Part shown: positions 1-9,212 of the stretch, piece by piece
Layout: every line of letters starts with the position of its first letter
Position numbering within the stretch: the stretch's first letter is position 1
From: Lachnospiraceae bacterium
GTDB lineage: Bacteria > Bacillota > Clostridia > Lachnospirales > Lachnospiraceae
DNA: 41,616 bases
Assembly (NCBI GenBank): GCA_017938145.1
Contig: JAGBCB010000039.1
Span: forward strand, 1 to 41,616
Reading direction: 5' to 3'
Translations under genes and position numbers: made by a program
The notes under the pieces: model-generated
Databases searched by the model: none
The model's input: the letters and a program-made list of their open reading frames with translations, nothing else
What the model was told of the DNA's origin: nothing

Positions 1-4
1 TCAT
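1..4 (-). CDS. Start codon of a gene running off the left edge
   Basis: An ATG on the minus strand at 4-2 begins a gene that leaves the window. It is preceded by an AGGTGG ribosome binding site (about 15-20) and a good promoter. Only the start codon is visible, so no product can be proposed. Confidence 0.55.
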
Positions 5-14
5 AGCAATCACA

Positions 15-64
15 CCACCTGTTTTTGATACTCTAATTATACCATAAAACCTACAGAATGTCGC
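15..64 (-). promoter_or_regulatory. Promoter and RBS for the gene leaving the left edge
   Basis: Read on the minus strand there is a perfect TATAAT -10 (41-36) and a GCGACA -35 (64-59) separated by exactly 17 bases. The AGGTGG ribosome binding site follows near 20-15. This places a transcription start just after the two terminators that end the upstream operon. Confidence 0.65.
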
Positions 65-102
65 TATTTTAAAGGATTTTTCATAGACAGAACAAGAAAA
101 AT

Positions 103-120
103 CCCGGGCGAAAGCCCGGG
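103..120 (-). terminator. Second of two tandem terminators
   Basis: A 7-bp GC stem (CCCGGGC / GCCCGGG) closes a GAAA-type tetraloop. On the minus strand it is followed by five T. It lies just behind the first terminator and probably backs it up. Confidence 0.7.
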
Positions 121-141
121 ACTTTGTCTACAGTCTGAAAA

Positions 142-167
142 ATCCCTGCCGCAAACCCGGCAGGGAT
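142..167 (-). terminator. Terminator of the DUF2298 operon
   Basis: A 10-bp stem ATCCCTGCCG / CGGCAGGGAT with a short loop is flanked by T runs on both strands. It begins 8 bases beyond the stop codon of the DUF2298 gene and could work in both directions. Confidence 0.85.
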
Positions 168-175
168 TTTTTTCA

Positions 176-2551
176 CTATTTTACTTTCACAATATATGCT
201 CCGTCATTCTTGAATACAATTTCTCCAAGTGTCTGTAACAGTGCATCATTTACTGTATACGCTTTATGTTCTTCATCACCCAGATAAATATAGGTAACAT
301 CATAGGTTTCCAATAGTTCTTTTACTAAAGAAACGTCATCGGAAGTGTAAATTGTTTCTACATCTGCTTTTCTTGCTTCTACCCAGTTGTAATCATCCTT
401 CCAGAGCCACTCATGGGTATGCCAGCCAAGAATGGTCGGTAAGCCGGTTAACGTGGAAATTCTGTTTGCATAAGTATAACTGTTGCCGTGAGCCTCTAAC
501 ATTACCGGGCGTCCCTCGATATTTGCATTAATCCAGTCTACTGCTTCGGAATCATAGATGTTTTCCTTGTCAACAAACGCTGCTGCGTCCAGTCCCTGGA
601 ATCTGTCCTGATTCTTTATATCACCAAACCAGGAATCCACCGACTTTCCAAGGTATCCGACTGTGGTAAACAGAAGAAAACCGGTAAGAATGCCGCAGAT
701 AATCTGCTTTCCGTTCTTAGCCAACAGCACAAACTTTGTAATTACATACCCCATCATCAGACCAAACATAATAAATGCCTGATAGGTAAATTTAAACATG
801 GTATTGGCACGCTTATGACCACCGTATATATCGATGACATAAATAATTTCCGGCATCAGCACCAGACCTGCGGCACAAAGTCCGATGGTAAGAATAAACA
901 ACTCCGGCACGGACAAACGGCCGATAAACTGGAACAATAACGGCATGGAGCCTTTCTTTCTCTTGTATGGTTCCTCGTTTTTCTTTTTGCAAATGGTAGA
1001 CACCAGATAGCAAACAAGTACGGTTACCGGCAGACCCCAAAGTACCGCCAGCTGATACAGCGGTGTATGGTCGGTACAAAGAGCAATACCCTTTGCCATA
1101 GAAACGAATTTCAAATTGAACAGGAAGGATACTATTACACCCATCCCCAAAACAATAGCTGCGTGCAGGGCAGTTAAGATAAGAGTTTCCTTTTCAAATT
1201 TGTGAATAATGGCATTGCTGAATAAAATAACCGCGCCGGATACCACAAAGTAAATCGGGAAGTCCCAATAATTTGTAATCTGGAACAAACCGATGAAGAA
1301 ACCGACCATCACAACAGACGGATGGAAAGTCTCCAATAATCTGGAATACGGTTCAATTTTTGCGCCTGTCTTTACCGCATCCATACGGGCTTTACGGTAC
1401 AACAGCCAGCCGTATAAGATGCCGAGCACCGTCAGCACAAACATGATATTTGTTACGTGGGCATGCAAATCGCCAAGCACAAAGGAATAGGACGGAAATT
1501 CATGGATGGTTTTATCTTCCGTATCCGGATTGTAGCCGATGTAACGGGTTGCATCCGGGAACCAGTAGGAATCCACTTCCATGCCAAGCATATTCTGTAC
1601 TGCAGGAATAATCTTACAGAAAATAGTGTAATGCATATTACCTGCAAAAGTAACGGCGATTCCTGCAAGGGCACCTGCCGTATGGCATACAACTGCTGTA
1701 AAGCCACGGCCGATTTCTGCCACATTTTCATTTCCTGTACGGATTTGTTCTCTCTTCTTTTCGTTTCTTAAGCGTACGGTCATCCGCATCACTTCGTATA
1801 CGATGGAATAAGACATCATGCAGCAAAATGCCATCAGCATCATGAGTCCTAAATTATAACCCGAATTTACGGTAACACCGGATAATTTTGTAACGAAGGT
1901 GGACATATACTGTCCCATATAGTAGTAGTTTAAATTGGTGCCCGATGCCCAGAAATCCTCCGGCGGCATATAATCGGAACGCATCATGGAGGTCATAAAA
2001 CCGTAGTCCATAAATTTTTCCGTACCGTAGGCTTCCGGCTTAAAGCATTTTACGTAGCAGCCAACAACAAAAATAATCAGAAATAAAAGTTCAAAGGTCA
2101 ACGCAAGTACTACTTTTTTTGTAGTATCATTTTCTGCAGGAGCCGTAACCCTTTCCTTCCACTCTTTTACTTTTGGAAGCTTCTTCAATAAAACACAAAA
2201 CGCAACATTCAGTGCAAACACAAGAATCAGAACTATAATGGCATTGGTTCTTGTAAACTTTAAAATATGCATGGAGGATAATGCCCATAACAGCCAGCCG
2301 GACACCGCCAGACCGATTGCCTTGGAAAACATAAAGCCTCCGTCATGAAAACCGGAAAACAAAAGATTTGTCAGCGGCAGGCAGGATACTCCGAGAAGTA
2401 CCAACGTGAACCACCACTGCATTACCTCTGTAAATTCACTTTTTAATAACACACGTCCGATAACCAAAGCGCCAAGGTAGCCGAACATCAGAAAAATGCT
2501 TTGTACCACCGGCATCACGTCAAAGGAGGTTGTGGATTTTTTCTTACTCAT
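176..2551 (-). CDS. DUF2298 polytopic membrane protein (putative GT-C-type glycosyltransferase)
   Basis: This 791-residue protein has about a dozen hydrophobic segments. Residues around 200-225 carry the tyrosine-rich motif TNLNYYYMGQY that typifies the DUF2298 (Chlor_Arch_YYY) family. The hydrophilic C-terminal part (about 660-791) follows the last membrane segments and contains GWHTHEWLW and a YDVTYIYLGDEE stretch, as in the family. By membrane topology and the neighbouring genes it is probably a polyprenyl-phosphate-sugar-using (GT-C fold) transferase in the cytoplasmic membrane. This is an inference, because biochemical roles in the family are poorly defined. A GAGGAG ribosome binding site lies about 11 bases before the ATG. 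It follows the GT2 gene by 16 bases and is the last gene of the operon. Confidence 0.85.
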   Translation of the reverse strand: MSKKKSTTSFDVMPVVQSIFLMFGYLGALVIGRVLLKSEFTEVMQWWFTLVLLGVSCLPLTNLLFSGFHDGGFMFSKAIGLAVSGWLLWALSSMHILKFTRTNAIIVLILVFALNVAFCVLLKKLPKVKEWKERVTAPAENDTTKKVVLALTFELLFLIIFVVGCYVKCFKPEAYGTEKFMDYGFMTSMMRSDYMPPEDFWASGTNLNYYYMGQYMSTFVTKLSGVTVNSGYNLGLMMLMAFCCMMSYSIVYEVMRMTVRLRNEKKREQIRTGNENVAEIGRGFTAVVCHTAGALAGIAVTFAGNMHYTIFCKIIPAVQNMLGMEVDSYWFPDATRYIGYNPDTEDKTIHEFPSYSFVLGDLHAHVTNIMFVLTVLGILYGWLLYRKARMDAVKTGAKIEPYSRLLETFHPSVVMVGFFIGLFQITNYWDFPIYFVVSGAVILFSNAIIHKFEKETLILTALHAAIVLGMGVIVSFLFNLKFVSMAKGIALCTDHTPLYQLAVLWGLPVTVLVCYLVSTICKKKNEEPYKRKKGSMPLLFQFIGRLSVPELFILTIGLCAAGLVLMPEIIYVIDIYGGHKRANTMFKFTYQAFIMFGLMMGYVITKFVLLAKNGKQIICGILTGFLLFTTVGYLGKSVDSWFGDIKNQDRFQGLDAAAFVDKENIYDSEAVDWINANIEGRPVMLEAHGNSYTYANRISTLTGLPTILGWHTHEWLWKDDYNWVEARKADVETIYTSDDVSLVKELLETYDVTYIYLGDEEHKAYTVNDALLQTLGEIVFKNDGAYIVKVK

Positions 2552-2567
2552 ATTTCTTTTGTCTCCT

Positions 2568-3284
2568 CTACTTGGATGCCTTAATAATCTTGTTAATCTG
2601 GATGAAATCCTTTACTGCCTTCTGTCCGATTTTTGCAATCTTCTTTAAGTTAATGGAATTCACACCACCCTGACGCGGACGGAAAGTAATCGGAAGATAC
2701 TTTACCTTGTAGCCCTTCTTAATAAACAGTACTGAAACAACCACATTGGATAAATTGTAATCCTGCGGAATCAGCCCGATTTCTTTGTTTAAGCTTTCTG
2801 CTTTCATCAGGCGGAACGGTGTGTTGGCATCCTGTACGTTTACATGGAAGCAAAGCAGGCAAACAGCCTTTAATACCTTAGTTACCACTACTCTGGAGAA
2901 ACCGTCCTGACGGCCCTTTCTGTGACCGATAACCATGTCGTACTCTTCTCTCATATTCCAGAACTCATCAAACTCGGAAGGCAGTGTCTGACCATCGGAG
3001 TCTGTTTGGAAAATATAATTTGCACCCTTATCGATAGCATAACGGTAGCCGTAAAGAATGGTAGCACCATGACCGCCGTTTTCCTTATGAATCGGTTCTA
3101 ACTGCGGACGGTCTTTTGCCAGTTCCTGCAGTTTGGCATAGGTAGCATCCTTACTGCCGTCATCAATAATAACCAGGCGGCTTTCCTCACCGGTTTTTTC
3201 CACCACCGGATACCAGTCCTTTACTACATCTTCGATATTATCCTGTTCATTGTAGGCAGGAATTACAATATATAACTTGTCCAT
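2568..3284 (-). CDS. Glycosyltransferase family 2, polyprenyl-phosphate sugar synthase type
   Basis: A 238-residue GT-A fold enzyme. It starts LYIVIPAYNEQDNI, has the nucleotide-sugar motif IDDGSKD near residue 41 and the metal-binding DSDG near residue 95. It is soluble or peripheral, with no clear C-terminal membrane segment, like dolichyl/undecaprenyl-phosphate mannose or glucose synthases. It probably charges a lipid phosphate with a sugar that the two flanking large membrane proteins then use; that division of labour is inferred from gene order. The ribosome binding site GGAGGAG is 7 bases before the ATG. It lies 21 bases after the upstream membrane protein gene and 16 before the DUF2298 gene, clearly one operon. 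Confidence 0.85.
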   Translation of the reverse strand: MDKLYIVIPAYNEQDNIEDVVKDWYPVVEKTGEESRLVIIDDGSKDATYAKLQELAKDRPQLEPIHKENGGHGATILYGYRYAIDKGANYIFQTDSDGQTLPSEFDEFWNMREEYDMVIGHRKGRQDGFSRVVVTKVLKAVCLLCFHVNVQDANTPFRLMKAESLNKEIGLIPQDYNLSNVVVSVLFIKKGYKVKYLPITFRPRQGGVNSINLKKIAKIGQKAVKDFIQINKIIKASK

Positions 3285-3305
3285 TTTCTTTCTCCTCCGA
3301 AATTA

Positions 3306-5360
3306 TTACTTTTCTTTTGTTGTATCAAAAATCCGCACCATCCAGTCACCGGTATCGTGTTCAAATACAGCCTCATAAGCTGCTTCGATAACATCTTCAC
3401 GGACATCATACTCCGAGCTTGTACGGCAGTCATGGTCCACAATAATGTAGCGGATATTATGTTCTTCAATCAAAGCATCCAACTGTTCCACAGAAGAAGC
3501 TTCATACATTTTCTTAACTTTGCGTTCTCTGGAATAGGTGTCGTAACCGGCAGACCAGGCATAATACGGCCAGCCGTAATACAGCATTGCACCACCCATC
3601 ACCACATTATTCAAAGAATAATACGGAGTCAGGAAAATATCATCACAGGTGGCATTCTCTGCAATCCAGTTGGTAACGGGATCGTCATAGGAGAAAACCA
3701 GATAATTTTCATTTCTCTTTACCACGGTGGTCAGGTCATATACACCGGTGGCAGTCAGTACAAACAGCAAAACAATTGCCACTGCACGATTCAGCCAATC
3801 CCCTGATTTTAGCAGGTTAGTCAGCACAATAGCCGCAAACATGGAAACCAGCATCAGAGACATCATAATCCACTTATGGTTTACGGTAATGTCTCCGGTC
3901 AGTGCCAGAGTAAACGCCAGAACAAACGGTACCAGGAATACCAAAAGCATATAACGAACCGTTCCTTTTACCATAGTTGCACCCGCAATGGCCACAAACA
4001 GCACAATGCCGGTAAGCTCCACAATAAACAGCACCACACCCCAGGCCGTTTTATTCTCTGCCAGAAAACCAAAGAAATACGCCGGGGAAACCACGGAACC
4101 TTCTACAAACAGATTAGATTGCAGGAAATAAAGGACTAATACGATAACTGCAGTAATTAAATAATCCAGTCGGTAATCGGAAACCGCTGCCATAAAGAAC
4201 AGCATGGCCAGCGTTGCCACCAGGGCGGAACCGTTCCAAAAAGCCAGAGTTCCAAGGAACACACCCATACCTACCGCAAATTTAACATCCTTTATACCAA
4301 AGGCAGTTTTCGTAAAAAACAGTGTTTTTACCTGTGCGATTCTGTCTGCAAAGGTAAGTTTTTCTTCCTTTTGCACTGCCAGAAGCTTTTTGCCCATAGC
4401 TTCCACATACGGAAAAAACAAAAGGATTGCCAGCACAAGCATTGCCAAAGCAAATGCCAGATGGCGCTGATTACAATATACATTTAAGTTCCACAAACCC
4501 CAGTTTTCATTTTGGGTATATCCAAGGAACTCCGTATTCGTTTTTAAAGCATTCCACACGTTGTCCTTTGGCTGTTCTGCCATATAGCGGAACACCGTAA
4601 AAGAACTGCGGAAGGTAAATAACAGGGCAGTCAGATAACCGCACAGTCTGCTCTTTGTCAGGCGCACCACCAGAACAAACAACAGCATATAAGTACCAAT
4701 CATGCCAAACATGCTCGGCAGATTGAAGGCGAAATCCAGGCGCATGCCAAGGAATTCCAAATTACCCACCATAAACTGGAACATAAAGTGATACCGGATA
4801 TCTTCTCCGGCAAAATGGGCATACTGGGTCGGGAAGTTATTACTTACCGAAAAGGAACGAATCATTCCAAGGTGAGGAGCAAAGTCACTGAATACGGAAT
4901 AACCCACATAAATGCTGTTATTCAGGACCTTAAAGGTTAAAAACATTAAGAATCCGGTAAATGCAACCGTCACTATAGTAAACAAAATCGGGCCGTAGGC
5001 CTGTGATTCTTTTTCCATGAAGAAAAACTCTTTTGTTCTGCTTCCGGTTCCGGAAAACATTTCTTTTACGCTTTTTTTCCCTTTGTTAGCAAGAAAAACA
5101 ACCGTAACAAAAGCAATAGCAAGCAACCAGGTCACCAGATTACCCCAAAACAGCGGCTTTTGTGCATTCTGAAACAAATAAGAAAACAAGTATACCGGCC
5201 AGGTTACAGCCAGGGTGCCAATCAGATACCAGGCAGGAAGTTTTACCATAAAAGCGGGAAGCCCTGCTTCCTCCGCAGGCTTTCCTAAGTTTTTAAACAA
5301 CAAGCCGCATATTGCACTGCCGCATAATACACATAAAAGGATATATACTACTCCTAACAT
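3306..5360 (-). CDS. Large polytopic membrane protein, DUF2298-like partner
   Basis: A 684-residue protein with many hydrophobic helices. The first external loop near residues 155-190 reads SDFAPHLGMIRSF and then DIRYHFMFQF. That loop is laid out like the loop of DUF2298 and other GT-C proteins (SD..H....RS, then aromatic YHF.FQF). The C-terminal about 110 residues form a soluble domain including SLNNVVMGGAMLYYGWPYY and RYIIVDHD, parallel to the C-terminal domain of the DUF2298 protein two genes on. I do not recognise a named family with certainty. The role is probably lipid-linked sugar transfer or flipping at the membrane. The start has GGAG 7 bases upstream, and the gene lies 15 bases after the AAA ATPase. 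Confidence 0.75.
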   Translation of the reverse strand: MLGVVYILLCVLCGSAICGLLFKNLGKPAEEAGLPAFMVKLPAWYLIGTLAVTWPVYLFSYLFQNAQKPLFWGNLVTWLLAIAFVTVVFLANKGKKSVKEMFSGTGSRTKEFFFMEKESQAYGPILFTIVTVAFTGFLMFLTFKVLNNSIYVGYSVFSDFAPHLGMIRSFSVSNNFPTQYAHFAGEDIRYHFMFQFMVGNLEFLGMRLDFAFNLPSMFGMIGTYMLLFVLVVRLTKSRLCGYLTALLFTFRSSFTVFRYMAEQPKDNVWNALKTNTEFLGYTQNENWGLWNLNVYCNQRHLAFALAMLVLAILLFFPYVEAMGKKLLAVQKEEKLTFADRIAQVKTLFFTKTAFGIKDVKFAVGMGVFLGTLAFWNGSALVATLAMLFFMAAVSDYRLDYLITAVIVLVLYFLQSNLFVEGSVVSPAYFFGFLAENKTAWGVVLFIVELTGIVLFVAIAGATMVKGTVRYMLLVFLVPFVLAFTLALTGDITVNHKWIMMSLMLVSMFAAIVLTNLLKSGDWLNRAVAIVLLFVLTATGVYDLTTVVKRNENYLVFSYDDPVTNWIAENATCDDIFLTPYYSLNNVVMGGAMLYYGWPYYAWSAGYDTYSRERKVKKMYEASSVEQLDALIEEHNIRYIIVDHDCRTSSEYDVREDVIEAAYEAVFEHDTGDWMVRIFDTTKEK

Positions 5361-5375
5361 TTTATTGCTCCATCC

Positions 5376-7004
5376 TTATTTTTTCTCTTCCAGCCAGGCA
5401 ATATCCTCAGCCTTAATTAACGTCAACTGTTCCACCGAACAGTCTGTCATGGTTACCAGACGGTTGGCCTGGTTTACCACCATGGTTTCAAAGAAATTAC
5501 GGATTCCTCTGGCATTGCCAAAGTTCTCTCGTTCTTTTTGTCCCATGCTCTCCAAATAGTAATAAATGGTATCCTTTAAGCCGTCTTCCAGCTTAAGACC
5601 GGCCTTTGTTGCCATTCCCTCTAAAATGTCCACCAGCTCCTGCGTTGTATAATCAGGGAAATGAATAAAGCGGTTAAAACGGGATACCAGACCGGTATTG
5701 GACTTTAAAAACTGCTTCATTTCTTCAGTATAACCGGCCACAATTACCACCAGATTGTCTCTGTGGTCTTCCATCAGCTTAACCAATGTATCAATGGCCT
5801 CACCGCCGAAGTCGTTGGCACCGCCTCCCGCAAGTGCATAAGCTTCATCAATAAACAACACTCCGCCTACAGCCTTTTCTACTACTTCTTTTACTTTTAA
5901 GGCAGTTTGTCCCACATAACCTGCCACCAGACCGGAGCGGTCGGTTTCCGTCATTTCTCCGTGGGTTAAAATGCCAAGTTCTTTATATATTTTTCCAACC
6001 AGTCTTGCCAGGGTTGTTTTACCGGTACCCGGATTTCCCGTAAATACCATGTGGTAAGACATTTCAATTTCCGGCAGACAGTATTTTTCTCTCATTTTGC
6101 GGACTTTAATCAAATTGACCAGAGAACGGATTTCTGTTTTTACCTCATTTAAGCCCACAAGTCCGTTTAATTCTTCCAACAGCTCTTCCAGATGAGCAGC
6201 ACCGATGGAATCTAAAATGTCTTTATCCTTCTTTTCTTCCTGCTGTTCTAACATTTCCTCCAACGGAAGCATAGGCTCCTGCACTTTAGTTTCTTCGGAA
6301 AGCACAGCCTGGTCCGAATTTGCCTCTACATGCGCCACATGCACCGCAGCCATATGCTTATCTTTATAGAACAGGTGACGGCGCTTATACAAAGCAAAGT
6401 CACCGGCAGCATAAATCAATTCTTCATTACTTTTTTCCAGAACACCATGGCACAGCTTTTTAAAGATATATTTACTGTCTACTGCCTGGGACGGATTCTT
6501 TGCGTTTTCCAAAAACATGCTGATGCGGTCAAAATAAATACCAAGATACTTTGTGGCAATGGCCTCTCTTTTTCCGTCCAGATACGACAGGCACAGCATA
6601 ATATTTAAAACTCCGTCAAAAAACAACCCGGCTGTTCCGGAATCATGCTCCACATCCCGAAGGGAAAGCAGCTGGTACAGAATCGGAGGATTCTTCTGGA
6701 AACGTTCTGCAGCCTCAAACACTTTTGTGTCTTCGGTTTCTTCCGTAAATGACAACTCGTTACGCACAGAAAGGGATGCAATAAAGTCTCTTTCTGTTTT
6801 ATTCATATGCTTGCAGTACACAGCAAAACAAACCAGCAGGGACTGGACATATAATTCCAGAACTTCCTCTGATTTCATGTGCAGAACCTTTTCCGCCTGC
6901 TCCCAATAGCCTTCTGTTTCAAGCAAGGCACAGAAGGACTTTAAAGTGCGGTAGTTCTCATCTGCCATATGATATAATTGTTGGTTGGAATAAGCTGTTG
7001 TCAT
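5376..7004 (-). CDS. AAA+ ATPase of the CbxX/CfxQ (SpoVK-like) family with a long N-terminal domain
   Basis: A 542-residue protein. Residues 1-260 form an alpha-helical region of unknown function, with an acidic/glutamine-rich linker at about 235-265. Residues 275-530 are an AAA+ module: Walker A GNPGTGKT (323-330), the pore-loop region DRSGLVAGYVGQT (355-367), Walker B VLFIDEA (382-388), VAGY sensor region and NTGLVSRF arginine finger (436-443). The family remodels partner complexes, including SpoVK in sporulation and CbbX on Rubisco; the partner here is unknown. The start was set at 7004 rather than the upstream in-frame codon at 7055, because AAGGAGC lies 6-7 bases before this ATG and the extension would overlap an inverted repeat. 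It follows recG in the same operon. Confidence 0.88.
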   Translation of the reverse strand: MTTAYSNQQLYHMADENYRTLKSFCALLETEGYWEQAEKVLHMKSEEVLELYVQSLLVCFAVYCKHMNKTERDFIASLSVRNELSFTEETEDTKVFEAAERFQKNPPILYQLLSLRDVEHDSGTAGLFFDGVLNIMLCLSYLDGKREAIATKYLGIYFDRISMFLENAKNPSQAVDSKYIFKKLCHGVLEKSNEELIYAAGDFALYKRRHLFYKDKHMAAVHVAHVEANSDQAVLSEETKVQEPMLPLEEMLEQQEEKKDKDILDSIGAAHLEELLEELNGLVGLNEVKTEIRSLVNLIKVRKMREKYCLPEIEMSYHMVFTGNPGTGKTTLARLVGKIYKELGILTHGEMTETDRSGLVAGYVGQTALKVKEVVEKAVGGVLFIDEAYALAGGGANDFGGEAIDTLVKLMEDHRDNLVVIVAGYTEEMKQFLKSNTGLVSRFNRFIHFPDYTTQELVDILEGMATKAGLKLEDGLKDTIYYYLESMGQKERENFGNARGIRNFFETMVVNQANRLVTMTDCSVEQLTLIKAEDIAWLEEKK

Positions 7005-7022
7005 GTTATTGCTCCTTAAAGT

Positions 7023-7061
7023 GCCTAACAGGTTAGGCCTGGTTCGTGTCCTCACCTGTTA
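7023..7061 (-). repeat. Alternative hairpins between recG and the AAA ATPase gene
   Basis: GCCTAAC (7023-7029) can pair with GTTAGGC (7032-7038). Alternatively TAACAGGT (7026-7033) can pair with ACCTGTTA (7054-7061). The two pairings exclude each other. They lie in the 58-base gap just before the AAGGAGC ribosome binding site of the ATPase gene. Confidence 0.5.
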
Positions 7062-7062
7062 A

Positions 7063-9108
7063 CTAGATTGTACTATAAGCATCCAAAAAAAGAAAGATAT
7101 CATTTGCTCCATTTTGGTATAAATCGTCCATAATTTGCTTTCTGGCATCCATGCTCAACCGGTTTGCCGCTTCATTTGCTTCTTTTAAGCAATCAGCATC
7201 CTGATAAATGTCGCCGATTTTAAAGGTCATATCGCCGCTCTGGCGGATACCGAACAAGTCCCCAGGACCTCTGAGACGTAAATCCTCGGAGGCGATAAAG
7301 AATCCGTCGTTGGATTTATTTAATATTCCAAGGCGCTCCATAGTTGCTTCATCCCCATTGCCGCTCATGATAATGCAATAGGACTGGGCACTGCCCCGGC
7401 CCACGCGGCCCCTGAGCTGATGCAGCTGGGCAAGACCGAACCGTTCTGCATTTTCTATCATCATAACCGTAGCATTCGGCACGTTGACTCCAACTTCTAC
7501 TACAGTTGTAGAAACAAGTATCTGTATTTCTCCGGAGGCAAAACGCTCCATAATGGTGTTCTTTTCTTCTGCCTTCATTTTTCCGTGCAGAGCCTCTACA
7601 CAAACGGAGGAGCCAAAGCGTTCTTTTAAACGCTCTGTATAATCCGTAACATTCTCCAAATCAGAGGTTTCACTCTCTTCTACCATGGCACAGATAATAT
7701 ACACCTGATGTCCTTCAGCAATCTGCTTTTCCATAAATTTGTAGGCAGTTTCCCGGTATCCGGTGCCTACCACGCAGTTCTTTATCGGCAGACGCTCCGC
7801 CGGAAGCTCTTTGATGACGGAAATGTCCATATCACCGTACAGCATCATGGCAAGGGTTCTTGGAATCGGTGTGGCACTCATAACCAGAATGTGCGGTTCA
7901 AAGCCTTTCCCCGCCAGTTTTTCCCTCTGCTTCACACCAAACCGGTGCTGTTCATCGGTGATAACCAGACCAAGTCTTGCATATTCTGCCTTTTCCTGAA
8001 TCAGGGCATGGGTTCCGATAATAACATCCGTTTCCTGCGCCTGCATTTTGGCGTAGACTTCTCTTTTTTCTTTGGCTGTCATGGAACCAACCAGCAGGGT
8101 GATTCTTACGCCAAAAGGCTCTAAAAGCTTTTTTGCCGAGTCAAAATGCTGCTTTGCCAACACTTCCGTCGGCACCATAAGGCAGCCCTGACAACCGTTT
8201 TTAACCGTTAATAGAAGAGCCAGCATGGCAAGAATGGTTTTACCGGAGCCTACGTCTCCCTGCACCAGGCGAGCCATAACGCCGCCCGAGGCCAAATCTT
8301 TTTTTATTTCCTCCCATACCTTTTTCTGGTCACCGGTAAGCTCGTAAGGAAGGTTTTCTATCAATGCATCACATTCCGGAACATTTCTAAAAACAAACTC
8401 ACTGTTTTTAGTTTCTTTACTGCCTGCCAGTTCCCGAAGAAACACGGAAAACAGAAAAAATTCTTCAAAAACCAGGGACTTTCTTGCCTCCAGCATAGTT
8501 TCCCTGCTCTTTGGAAAATGAATTTCTTCCAGTGTGTTCTTTCTCTTTAACACTCCGTATTCCCTGCGAATGGCCGACGGTATATATTCCGGGAGCTCTC
8601 CCGCCAGGCTAAGGGCCTGTTTCATGGACTTAGACACCATATTGTTGGTGAGGCCTTTCGTTAACGGATACACCGGCTGCAATACATTTTGTAAACGGGC
8701 ATACTCTTCCCTTTTATAAAATTTTGGCTGCTCCATACGGAGCTGATTGCCTTTTCTTGTTATTTTACCCCGGAATATATAACGGTATCCCATACTTAAC
8801 TGTTTTTTTAAATAGGGCTGGTTAAACCAGGTAAGGGCAATACTTCCGGACGGATCTGTGGCCACACAGGTAATAATGTGCATTCTGCCACCGGCTCTTG
8901 TTTCGGAAATTCTGGAAACGGAAGCTTCCACAACACCAATACTGCCCTCCTGCAGGGAAGCAACCGGTGCAGGACCGGAAAAGGTTTCATAATCTCTCGG
9001 ATAATAGGTAAGAAGCTGGCCTACCGTATTTACATTCAGTTTTTCAAATAAGGCTCTGGTTTTATCACCGATACCTTTCACGCTGTCAATACGGTCACTT
9101 ATCTGCAT
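7063..9108 (-). CDS. recG: ATP-dependent DNA helicase RecG
   Basis: This is the branched-DNA helicase that reverses stalled forks and processes recombination intermediates. Its 681 residues match the usual length. The N-terminal wedge domain (about 1-150) carries the OB fold. Helicase motifs include Walker A GDVGSGKT (284-291), DEQH box (385-388), MSATPIPRTLAM, and the C-terminal motifs STTVVEVGVNVPNA and QLHQLRGRVGR. The TRG-like C-terminal part is present (RLRGPGDLFGIRQSGD). The ATG at 9108 has GGAGA about 5 bases upstream. RecG downstream of YloV/FakA is the Bacillus and clostridial gene order. Confidence 0.98.
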   Translation of the reverse strand: MQISDRIDSVKGIGDKTRALFEKLNVNTVGQLLTYYPRDYETFSGPAPVASLQEGSIGVVEASVSRISETRAGGRMHIITCVATDPSGSIALTWFNQPYLKKQLSMGYRYIFRGKITRKGNQLRMEQPKFYKREEYARLQNVLQPVYPLTKGLTNNMVSKSMKQALSLAGELPEYIPSAIRREYGVLKRKNTLEEIHFPKSRETMLEARKSLVFEEFFLFSVFLRELAGSKETKNSEFVFRNVPECDALIENLPYELTGDQKKVWEEIKKDLASGGVMARLVQGDVGSGKTILAMLALLLTVKNGCQGCLMVPTEVLAKQHFDSAKKLLEPFGVRITLLVGSMTAKEKREVYAKMQAQETDVIIGTHALIQEKAEYARLGLVITDEQHRFGVKQREKLAGKGFEPHILVMSATPIPRTLAMMLYGDMDISVIKELPAERLPIKNCVVGTGYRETAYKFMEKQIAEGHQVYIICAMVEESETSDLENVTDYTERLKERFGSSVCVEALHGKMKAEEKNTIMERFASGEIQILVSTTVVEVGVNVPNATVMMIENAERFGLAQLHQLRGRVGRGSAQSYCIIMSGNGDEATMERLGILNKSNDGFFIASEDLRLRGPGDLFGIRQSGDMTFKIGDIYQDADCLKEANEAANRLSMDARKQIMDDLYQNGANDIFLFLDAYSTI

Positions 9109-9157
9109 CTTCTTCTCCTTTCCGAAACATTACATCTTTTTTTGTTACAAAGACAAC

Positions 9158-9202
9158 AAGAGTGTCGTAAAATGACGCCCTGCATCACCTTACGGCACTC
9201 TT
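9158..9202 (-). repeat. Intercistronic hairpin between fakA and recG
   Basis: AAGAGTGTCGTAA (9158-9170) is complementary to TTACGGCACTCTT (9190-9202) apart from one G-T wobble, giving a 13-bp stem with a 19-base loop. No tight T run follows on the minus strand, so it is more likely an attenuating or mRNA-stabilising structure than a strong terminator. Confidence 0.65.
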
Positions 9203-9212
9203 CTAAACTTCA

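Noticed and set aside
7004-7055. Upstream in-frame start for the AAA ATPase
   Set aside because: The extension crosses the inverted repeats and has no RBS, whereas ATG at 7004 has AAGGAGC at the right distance.
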